DNA of 14,700 bases from CAZDHT01 sp964505325 (lineage in GTDB: Bacteria; Planctomycetota; PUPC01), in the NCBI GenBank assembly GCA_964505325.1, contig CAZDHT010000119.1, forward strand, positions 1 to 14,700, written 5' to 3'. Shown here one piece after another: positions 5,393-11,375 of this stretch. Below the pieces are notes generated by a model, which was not told the DNA's origin, searched no databases, and saw nothing but the letters and a program-made list of their open reading frames with translations. Each line of letters starts with the position of its first letter. Position 1 is the first letter of the stretch. A program made the position numbers and the translations under genes.

Positions 5393-6954
5393 CAGCGGGC
5401 CTTCCTGCCGGCGGCACGCCGTCCGGACGGGGCCTTCGGCGTCGGGCGCTTCTGTGGGACGTCCTCAGACTCCACCTGGGGCTTGACAATCAAGACCTCT
5501 TCACCCTCCTTGAGGCCCTTCTTGATCTCGACGAAGCTGTCGTTGCTCGCCCCGATTTCGACCGGATGCTTCTCGGGCTTGCCGTACTTGTCGAGCGCAT
5601 AGCAGAAGATCCGGCCTCGCTGCGTGTGAACGGCCTGGATGGGCACGTAGAGCACGTCCTTGAGCGCTTTGATGAAGACTTCGACGTTGGCGGTCATGCC
5701 CGGGCGCATGCTGGGGATCTGTTTGTCCAGCGCGACGACGGTGGTGAACAACTTGACGTTGTTGCGGCCCCACTCGCTGTGGGCCAGCGTGGCGATGCGC
5801 TTGACCCAGCCCTTGAACGTCTTGCCGGGCAGACTGTCGATGGTGATGGTGGCCCGTTGTGGATGGTCTTCGTCGATCTTGATCTTTCCGAAATCGGCTT
5901 CGTGCACGTTGAGGACCAGTTGCATGGTGTTCAGGTCGGGCAGTCTCATCAGAACTTGGTGACGGTGGGCCGTCCCGCCGACTTTGATCTCTTCGTCCTG
6001 CCACCAGCGACGGCGACCGCCGCTGCCGTAGACTACGATGCCGCTCCCCGGCGCCCGCATGGTCATGTTGTCGCGCCGCTCGCGCGCGTCCTTGAGCTGT
6101 TCCTGGGCACGCTTGAGTTCCTGCTTCCGTTGGGTGGTTGTCGCTTGCGTCTGCACCGTGCGGCGCTTGGCCACCTGCTCGAACCGCTTGAGTTCCGTCT
6201 CGGCCTGTTTCCGGTTGCCTTCCAGTTGCTTCAGCCGCATGGGATGCGTGTACTCCCCCAGAATCTTGAGCTCGAGCTCCGCGGTGCCCAGCTCGTTCGC
6301 CGCGGTGTCCACGTCCAGCTTGCTTTGGGTGACCTCCTCCTTGGTCACGAAACCTTGCTCGAGCATCTTGGGCATTCGTTTGTACACTTCCCCGGCTCGC
6401 AGCAGCTTCACCTTCGTCTGGTCGATCTTGATGCGCGCGTCCCGCTCCTCCTTCGGCTGGACGCCGCTCTTGAATTTCTGGATCTCCAGCCTCGCCATCT
6501 CCACGTCCATCTCGGCCTTGAGGGTCTTGCTGGCGCAGTCCAGGTTGGTGATGACTTCGTCGGCCTCTGCGGCGACGAGATTGGCACTGGCCTTCTCTTC
6601 CTGCGATTCGAGCTGCTCGATCTCTTTCAACACGTCCGTCTTGTCGAGCTCGACGAGGATGTCTCCCTCTTTTGCCGTGGTACCTTCGTCGACCAGCCAG
6701 ACAATCCGGGCGCTGCCTCGGATGTTGGCGCGGACCTTCTTCGCTTCCTCCGCTTCGAACGTCGCCCGGCGCTTGAGGAGGATCTGGAGGTCCCCGCGGT
6801 GCACCGTGCGCCGCTCCGCCTCGGCGAAGGACTGCTCCTCCGGTGTGTCGCCGTTGAGCAGCCAGAAGCCGGCGCCGCCGGCGGCCAGCATGGTGGCCGT
6901 GCCGAGCGCCATCGCCAGTCGCATCGATCCGCTGCACTTACGCCGCGCGTTCAT
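5392..6954 (-). CDS. Periplasmic adaptor (membrane fusion) protein, MacA/HlyD-like
   Basis: A 520-residue adaptor linking the inner-membrane ABC complex to the outer-membrane factor. One membrane anchor lies at about 13-33. A first lipoyl half-motif (about 72-104, ending GDILVELDKTDV) is followed by a long charged alpha-helical hairpin (about 108-295). The second lipoyl half begins TMRAPGSGIVVYG (298-310). A beta-barrel (about 341-425, with SLPGKTFKGWVKRI and MRPGMTANV) and a membrane-proximal domain with LYVPIQAV (435-442) follow. The hairpin is long, suggesting deep reach toward the TolC-like partner. The last 20 or so residues (from QKRPTPKAPS) are strongly basic and proline-containing, an unusual tail for a periplasmic protein. 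The ATG at 6954 overlaps the preceding stop (ATGA); the GTG at 6963 is possible but less likely. Confidence 0.92.
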   Translation of the reverse strand: MNARRKCSGSMRLAMALGTATMLAAGGAGFWLLNGDTPEEQSFAEAERRTVHRGDLQILLKRRATFEAEEAKKVRANIRGSARIVWLVDEGTTAKEGDILVELDKTDVLKEIEQLESQEEKASANLVAAEADEVITNLDCASKTLKAEMDVEMARLEIQKFKSGVQPKEERDARIKIDQTKVKLLRAGEVYKRMPKMLEQGFVTKEEVTQSKLDVDTAANELGTAELELKILGEYTHPMRLKQLEGNRKQAETELKRFEQVAKRRTVQTQATTTQRKQELKRAQEQLKDARERRDNMTMRAPGSGIVVYGSGGRRRWWQDEEIKVGGTAHRHQVLMRLPDLNTMQLVLNVHEADFGKIKIDEDHPQRATITIDSLPGKTFKGWVKRIATLAHSEWGRNNVKLFTTVVALDKQIPSMRPGMTANVEVFIKALKDVLYVPIQAVHTQRGRIFCYALDKYGKPEKHPVEIGASNDSFVEIKKGLKEGEEVLIVKPQVESEDVPQKRPTPKAPSGRRAAGRKAR

Positions 6955-8534
6955 TCCTTCCACATCCCGTCCGAATCGAGAAAGAGAATTCCGATATCCC
7001 GCTTCAGTTGCAGCCGGGCTACCTCATAGTCCAGTATAGCGCGAATCAGCGCGTTTTGCGCCCTCAACTTTGCTGATTGCGCCTCGACAACGTCCCGGTT
7101 CCCCAACTCACCGGCCTCGAAACGCAGCTTCGCATTCTCCACCCGCTTCTCCGCCAGTTCCAGGTTCGCCTTCTGGATTCGGATCGAATTCTCGAGCCGC
7201 CGCAGGCGGCGATATGTATTGAGCACCTCGACCTTGATGTGGTCTCTCGACAGCGTGAGGAAGCGCATTTGGCGGTGCCTGCTGATGAGGGCTCGCTTGT
7301 ATGCGTTTCGATCCGAGACCTTGTCAAGCGGGAGCGACAGCGCGATTCCCAACGAGCGCGAGCGATCGTGGTAGAACGTCGACACGTCGCCCGTCTTCGT
7401 GCCCCCAATCGTGTATGACGCGCTCAAGTCCAGGTCGGGCAGCAGACCGTTCCTGGTGATTCGGAGTCTCCGCTCGGCGTCCTCCAGTCGTTCAACGTCG
7501 GTCTTCAAGTCGAGCCGGTTGTGCAGTGCGGCCACGAGAGCCGACTTGAGGTCGATGTGGGCGGCTTTCACCGCGGGTCGCGTGTCCGCAACATCGATCC
7601 GGGCGCTGACCGGCAGGCCGAGGATCACCTTGAAGTCATCGAGCGACGCCGACAAGGCCTCCTCTTCGGTGATCAGGTCGTTGGAGGCGGTCAGCTCTTC
7701 CTGCTTGGCGCGGTACCGGTCAATCGTGGCGACCTTTCCGACTTCGAACAGCGCGTCCGACCGCTTCCGCAGAAACGTGAACTGTTCGAGCGTATGCCGC
7801 GAGTTCTCCACCACCTGCTTCTGGCGGAGGATGGCGTAGTACTTCATGAGCACCTCGAGCGAGAAATCCTGGCGGAACAGCTCGAAGTCGCGCAGCGCAT
7901 ACACCACATCCCGTTCCGCCTGGGTGAGGTCTGCATAAGCCACCTCCCGCCCGGCGCCTCTTAGCAGCGGTTGCTCGAACGACACAGTGATGTCGTGCGA
8001 GTACGTGCTCGGCCCGCCGGTCCGGCGGTCGGTGACTTTTCTGCCGGCCGACGAGGCCCTCAGCGCCCCGCCGGTCGGAAGGATCTGGCTCACGGAGAAA
8101 TCCGCCCGACCGGTCCCGGTGTTGGTCCTGGACCCGTCGGCGCTACTGGTCTGCGTGGACACGTACGAGATCGTGTTGCTGATAACGGGTCCGAAGTTGT
8201 GCCGCTCCAGCGCCGCAGACAGCGCCGCCAGGTCGACGTTCTCGCGCTGAGACTTGAACGTGCGGTTGTTCTGCGTTGCCATCCGCAGCGCATCACGGAG
8301 GGAAAGGACCCGCGCCTCGCCGGGGTTTCCTTCGGTCTTGACCGGCGCGGGCGCCTTCTCCGGCTCGGGCATCTTGGCGTTCTTCTGCCAGCGATCCACG
8401 GCGTAGTCTCGCTTGGACTCCAGGATTTCGAGAATCTCGCGTTCGGCGCTCTTCTGGTAATAAGTGTAATACGACGAGCACCCGGCCGACAGGGCGGCAA
8501 GGGCCGCCAGACAACAACACCGTGCGCGGAACAT
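6951..8534 (-). CDS. TolC-like outer-membrane efflux lipoprotein
   Basis: A 527-residue outer-membrane factor, first gene of the efflux operon. The signal peptide ends in LSAGC, with Cys 19 as lipidation site, so it is a NodT/OprM-like lipoprotein. LSLRDALRMATQNNRTFKSQ (about 77-96) is the typical start of the OEP helical repeat. The second repeat is recognisable in VEVLNTYRRLRRLENSIRIQ, and LAEKRVENAKLRFEAGELGN with VVEAQSAKLRAQNAL forms the closing helices. The protein should trimerise into a beta-barrel and periplasmic tunnel. AGGAGA (8542-8547) lies 7 nt before the ATG at 8534. A weak CATAAT -10-like box on this strand (8707-8702) has no clear -35. All downstream junctions overlap, supporting one mRNA for four proteins. 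Confidence 0.92.
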   Translation of the reverse strand: MFRARCCCLAALAALSAGCSSYYTYYQKSAEREILEILESKRDYAVDRWQKNAKMPEPEKAPAPVKTEGNPGEARVLSLRDALRMATQNNRTFKSQRENVDLAALSAALERHNFGPVISNTISYVSTQTSSADGSRTNTGTGRADFSVSQILPTGGALRASSAGRKVTDRRTGGPSTYSHDITVSFEQPLLRGAGREVAYADLTQAERDVVYALRDFELFRQDFSLEVLMKYYAILRQKQVVENSRHTLEQFTFLRKRSDALFEVGKVATIDRYRAKQEELTASNDLITEEEALSASLDDFKVILGLPVSARIDVADTRPAVKAAHIDLKSALVAALHNRLDLKTDVERLEDAERRLRITRNGLLPDLDLSASYTIGGTKTGDVSTFYHDRSRSLGIALSLPLDKVSDRNAYKRALISRHRQMRFLTLSRDHIKVEVLNTYRRLRRLENSIRIQKANLELAEKRVENAKLRFEAGELGNRDVVEAQSAKLRAQNALIRAILDYEVARLQLKRDIGILFLDSDGMWKE

Positions 8535-8624
8535 AGAATCTTCTCCTATCGCAGGCCGGCTGCGCCTTGGGGCTGACTTTGCCCTTCCAGCATCTTAGCG
8601 CCCCCGTCCGGTTCCTTCAAGCTT

Positions 8625-8655
8625 TTGGCCGAGGGGCCTTCCCGGGCCCGGCCAA
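8625..8655. repeat. Hairpin between thioesterase and efflux operon
   Basis: TTGGCCG (8625-8631) pairs perfectly with CGGCCAA (8649-8655), and an inner GGCC/GGCC pair (8635-8638 with 8645-8648) extends the stem. There is no T-tract on the minus-strand 3' side, so termination after the thioesterase gene is possible but unproven. The rest of the 233-base gap 8535-8767 shows no gene. Confidence 0.35.
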
Positions 8656-8767
8656 CGCCGTAAGCTGTTGACATGAAACGGCCCAACGCGCTCTGCCCAG
8701 TATTATGTACGCAAAGCGAGCCGAGGAATTGTCGGATTCGTCGGCTTCTTGGCGTCTTCTTCGCCGT

Positions 8768-9211
8768 TCAAATCCCGACATCATACCGCTGCAGCGTCTT
8801 CTCGCGGAGCCAGTCTGGCAGGCGGGCCGGCTTGCGGTCGGGCCCCAGGCAGGCGTGTTGGGTGTATCCCGCGGCGGCCCGTTCACCTTCGCGTTCGATC
8901 AGGCACGTAAACGTTGCCGTCGCCTTCGTACAGGATGTGACCGCGCTGTGGATCCCGACGAGGTCGTCGTAGTTGACCGGCGCGATGTGCCAGAGGTGGC
9001 TCTCGACGACCGGCAGGACGAGACCTCGCTCCTCGATCTCGGTGTACGGCAGCCCGCACAGCCGAAGGTATTCGTTGCGGCCGTGCTCGAACCACGTGAG
9101 GTAGTGGCTGGCGTAGACGACGTCCATCCGGTCGACCTCCCCGTACAGGACGCGCCTTCGGCATACCAGCGGCAGGTCCGCCAGCAGCGGCTCGATCTCC
9201 GACAAACTCAC
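8768..9211 (-). CDS. Acyl-CoA thioesterase, 4HBT/YbgC hotdog family
   Basis: A 147-residue cytoplasmic hotdog-fold thioester hydrolase. RVLYGEVDRMDVVYASHYLTWF (20-41) aligns with the family pattern xDxDxxGxVYxxxYL: Asp27 is the probable catalytic acid, with Tyr33 and His36 in the helix start, and GRNEYLR (44-50) continues the central helix. VNYDDLVGIHSAV and the strand TATFTCLIERE complete the fold. The usual Gly after DxM is Asp30 here, a notable substitution. The start is GTG at 9211, because GGAGGA (9222-9217) lies 5 nt upstream and a TATAAT promoter lies just beyond; a longer in-frame extension to 9340 crosses that promoter and is rejected. Substrate is unknown. It lies 233 bp upstream of the efflux operon on the same strand. 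Confidence 0.88.
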   Translation of the reverse strand: MSLSEIEPLLADLPLVCRRRVLYGEVDRMDVVYASHYLTWFEHGRNEYLRLCGLPYTEIEERGLVLPVVESHLWHIAPVNYDDLVGIHSAVTSCTKATATFTCLIEREGERAAAGYTQHACLGPDRKPARLPDWLREKTLQRYDVGI

Positions 9212-9235
9212 TGGCTTCCTCCAATGCCCAGCCGG

Positions 9236-9264
9236 ATTATAACGAAGCCGCGCCGCTCCAGCAA
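9236..9264 (-). promoter_or_regulatory. Promoter of the thioesterase gene
   Basis: On the minus strand, TTGCTG (9264-9259) and a perfect TATAAT (9241-9236) are 17 bp apart. Transcription would start near 9229, leaving an 18-nt leader that contains the ribosome site GGAGGA. Its -35 is 5 bp from the -35 of the divergent fucosidase promoter. Confidence 0.6.
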
Positions 9265-9269
9265 GGCAG

Positions 9270-9297
9270 TTGATCCGCTGGCCGCGCCGCGTATAAT
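9270..9297 (+). promoter_or_regulatory. Promoter of the GH29 fucosidase gene
   Basis: TTGATC (9270-9275) and a perfect TATAAT (9292-9297) are separated by 16 bp. The predicted start near 9304 gives a leader of about 36 nt before the ATG at 9340. It is back-to-back with the minus-strand thioesterase promoter. Confidence 0.65.
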
Positions 9298-9339
9298 CTC
9301 CCAGCGTTCTCGAACACCATGTCATGTGAGGAGTCGACA

Positions 9340-10578
9340 ATGGTCAAGCTGACCAAGACGGAGCGAAATCGGGCGCGGCGGCTGCGCTGGTGGCAGGAGG
9401 CGCGGTTCGGAATGTTCGTGCATTGGGGGCTGTACTCGCAGCTCGCCCGGCACGAGTGGGTGATGAACCGCGAGCGCATCCCGGTCGACGAGTACGAGAA
9501 ACTCGCGGACACGTGGAACCCGAAGCCGCGGCCCGCGCGCGACTGGGCCCGCCTCGCAAAGAGAGCGGGGATGAAGTACATGGTGATGACCACCAAGCAC
9601 CACGAGGGCTTCTGCCTGTGGGACACGCAGCAGACCGACTACAACGCGGTGCACCATGGCCCCGGCCGCGACCTCGTCCGCGAGTACGTCGACGCCTGCC
9701 GCGAGTTCGGCCTCAGGATCGGGTTCTATCACTCACTGATGGACTGGCACCATCCCGACGGCGCCCGCTGCGCCAAGAACGAGAAGGCCCGGCGCCGGTT
9801 CCTCGATTACATCCAGGGGTGCATCCGCGAGCTGATGACCAACTACGGCAAGATCGACATCCTGTGGCACGACGTCTCCTGGCCGCTCGCAACGCCCGAG
9901 TTGTGGGAAAGCAAGAAGATGAACGCGATGGTCCGCCGGCTCCAGCCGCATATTCTCATCAACAACCGGTCGAAGCTGGACGAGGATTTCGGGACCCCCG
10001 AGGAGCACGTGACCGCAGAGCGGTCAGGGCGCGCGTGGGAAGCGTGCATGACCTTCAACGGGTCCTGGGGCTACATGCCGTGTGCGATCGACTGGCGTCC
10101 GGTGCGTGAGGTCCTGGCGATGCTGCGCACCGCCGCGGCGGGGCAGGGGAACCTGCTGCTCAATATCGGGCCCGCGCCCGACGGCTCGATCCCGCGCGAG
10201 GCGATCGACCGGCTCGTCCCGGTAGGCAAATGGATCGCCAGGAACGGCGAGGCCGTGTATGGTAAGGTCGACCGCGTCGCCGGGCGACTGGACCGGCCGC
10301 AGACCGGCAACTGGACGCTGAAAGGGAAGACAGCCTACTACTGGTGCCACCGCTGGCCCGGCCGCGAACTGGTGGTCGGCGGCCTCCGCACCAAGCTCTT
10401 GAGAGCCTCTTACCTCGCCACAGGCGGGCCGATCCGGTTCACGCAGACGAAAGACCGACTGATCCTTAGGGGGCTGCCCAAGTCGAACCCCGACAAGATC
10501 GCCGGCGTGTGCGTCATCAAGCTGGAGTTCAAATCCCGGCCGCGGCAGGTCCTCGGCGCCGGCTGCGTCGTCCTGTAG
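9340..10578 (+). CDS. Alpha-L-fucosidase, glycoside hydrolase family GH29
   Basis: A 412-residue retaining alpha-L-fucosidase-type enzyme. The GH29 barrel landmarks are in order: FGMFVHWGLYS (23-33), KYMVMTTKHHEGFCLWDT (79-96), GFYHSLMDWHHP (128-139), YGKIDILWHD (169-178) with Asp178 as the expected nucleophile, the TPEE segment (219-222), and GQGNLLLNIGPAPDGSIP (268-285). A short beta-rich C-terminal domain follows. The acid/base Glu is poorly conserved in GH29 and is not assigned. No signal peptide is present, so it should be cytoplasmic and act on imported oligosaccharides. The ATG at 9340 is chosen because GAGGAG (9328-9333) is 6 nt upstream; the in-frame ATG at 9319 has no ribosome site and would overlap it. 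Family is certain; exact sugar specificity is not. Confidence 0.93.
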   Translation: MVKLTKTERNRARRLRWWQEARFGMFVHWGLYSQLARHEWVMNRERIPVDEYEKLADTWNPKPRPARDWARLAKRAGMKYMVMTTKHHEGFCLWDTQQTDYNAVHHGPGRDLVREYVDACREFGLRIGFYHSLMDWHHPDGARCAKNEKARRRFLDYIQGCIRELMTNYGKIDILWHDVSWPLATPELWESKKMNAMVRRLQPHILINNRSKLDEDFGTPEEHVTAERSGRAWEACMTFNGSWGYMPCAIDWRPVREVLAMLRTAAAGQGNLLLNIGPAPDGSIPREAIDRLVPVGKWIARNGEAVYGKVDRVAGRLDRPQTGNWTLKGKTAYYWCHRWPGRELVVGGLRTKLLRASYLATGGPIRFTQTKDRLILRGLPKSNPDKIAGVCVIKLEFKSRPRQVLGAGCVVL

Positions 10579-10707
10579 GACTCGATATTCCGATTGCGGC
10601 GAGCGGCGGCTCCCGTTCCCTCGTCTTACACCGGCCCGGAAGCCATTCCGTTGGCAGCACTCCCCGCCCCTCTCATAGCCGGAGATGCCACAAGTTCGTT
10701 TTTTGTA

Positions 10708-10736
10708 TTGACATAGGCCCTTTTCTATGCTCAAAT
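10708..10736 (+). promoter_or_regulatory. Promoter of the HU-family gene
   Basis: A perfect TTGACA (10708-10713) is followed 17 bp later by TCAAAT (10731-10736), four of six -10 bases. A start near 10743 would give a leader of about 42 nt with GAGGAG at 10773-10778. The rest of the spacer from 10579 shows nothing clear. Confidence 0.55.
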
Positions 10737-10784
10737 ACGATGGTACGGAACTGGCTGGTATCTCCGAAGCTCGAGGAGCTGCGT

Positions 10785-11066
10785 ATGACGACGAAGAAAG
10801 ACATCGTAAGGCGGATCGCCAAAAAACTGAAGCTGCCCCAGGTGGACACGAAGAGGGTCGTCCAGAGCACGCTGGACACGATCGTCGAGGTCCTGGCCAC
10901 AGAGGGGCGGCTCGAGCTTCGCGATTTTGGGGTCTTCCAGGTGAAACAGCGCGCCGCGCGGCGGGCACGCAACCCCAAGACGAACCAGGAGGTGATGGTC
11001 CCACCACGAAAAGTGGTCACGTTCAAGCCCGGCAAGGTGCTCGAACAAACGATCCGCGACCTGTAG
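10785..11066 (+). CDS. HU/IHF-family DNA-binding protein
   Basis: A 93-residue nucleoid protein of standard family length. The N-terminal helices (TKKDIVRRIAKKLKLPQVDT) are followed by GRLELRDFGVFQVKQRAARR (41-60), the conserved strand block. The beta-arm has RNPKT (62-66), whose Pro64 is the residue expected to intercalate into DNA and bend it. VTFKPGKVLEQ closes the fold. It would act as a homo- or heterodimer; HU versus IHF-like specificity cannot be decided from sequence. GAGGAG (10773-10778) lies 6 nt before the ATG at 10785; an upstream in-frame ATG at 10740 lacks a ribosome site and sits at the predicted transcription start. It has its own promoter between the two glycosidase genes, so no functional tie to them is implied. 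Confidence 0.93.
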   Translation: MTTKKDIVRRIAKKLKLPQVDTKRVVQSTLDTIVEVLATEGRLELRDFGVFQVKQRAARRARNPKTNQEVMVPPRKVVTFKPGKVLEQTIRDL

Positions 11067-11122
11067 CTCGCATCTCTCACCAGAAGCGCGGGGACTTCCA
11101 ATACCCAAATCCAAATCCCAAA

Positions 11123-11152
11123 CGTAACACTTCAGCCAGCTGAAGTGTTACG
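11123..11152. repeat. Perfect 14-bp palindrome with 2-nt centre
   Basis: CGTAACACTTCAGC (11123-11136) is exactly complementary to 11139-11152, with CA in the centre. It lies 57 bp after the HU-family gene. No T-tract follows it on the plus strand. The right arm recurs at 1929-1940, suggesting a dispersed repeat family more than a local terminator, although a terminator-like role for the HU gene is possible. Confidence 0.7.
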
Positions 11153-11235
11153 GCACAGGAAGGCGACGAGCAAGCGGCATAGCCCCCCCCACCCGCGCCG
11201 CCGGGGGATGATAAGTTTTTTTGCGAAACAAACCA

Positions 11236-11279
11236 TTGTGACACAACCGATTGACCACCAAAGCGTTGTGGCATGAAAT
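11236..11279 (+). promoter_or_regulatory. Possible promoter with adjacent operator-like dyad
   Basis: TTGACC (11251-11256) and TGAAAT (11274-11279) are 17 bp apart, matching five and four consensus bases. The dyad TTGTG-A-CACAA (11236-11246) ends 4 bp before the -35, where an activator or repressor could bind. The leader would be about 90 nt. Matches are modest, so this is a candidate only. Confidence 0.35.
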
Positions 11280-11375
11280 CGGGGGCTTCGCTCGCCCGTG
11301 CCGGGCTCGTGACAAAGCATCGCTGGAGCGCCCTGTGAATCCTGTTGAGCTCTTCTTGCTCGAGGGCACTGAGAA

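Larger units (their letters stand above)
11067..11375. other. Gene-free spacer with palindromes and possible operator
   Basis: These 309 bases hold no convincing gene. They contain a CCAAAT direct repeat (11104-11120), a 14-bp palindrome (11123-11152), a C8 run near 11181 followed shortly by T-rich DNA (11215-11222), a TTGTGACACAA dyad (11236-11246) and a possible promoter of the downstream gene (11251-11279). CCGATT (11247-11252) can pair with AATCGG (11277-11282), enclosing a CCAC/GTGG stem. Confidence 0.6.

Noticed and set aside
5566..7029. A 487-codon plus-strand open frame over the adaptor gene
   Set aside because: The minus strand encodes a full adaptor with lipoyl, hairpin and barrel features and overlapping operon junctions; the plus frame has no recognisable domain.
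8668..8706. TTGACA and TATTAT on the plus strand as a promoter
   Set aside because: The spacing is 27 bp, far from 16-18, and no plus-strand gene follows; the region is the 3' part of the minus-strand thioesterase and its downstream gap.
9212..9340. A 43-residue N-terminal extension of the thioesterase
   Set aside because: It would be translated through the divergent promoter region and lacks hotdog similarity; GGAGGA just before GTG 9211 fixes the shorter start.
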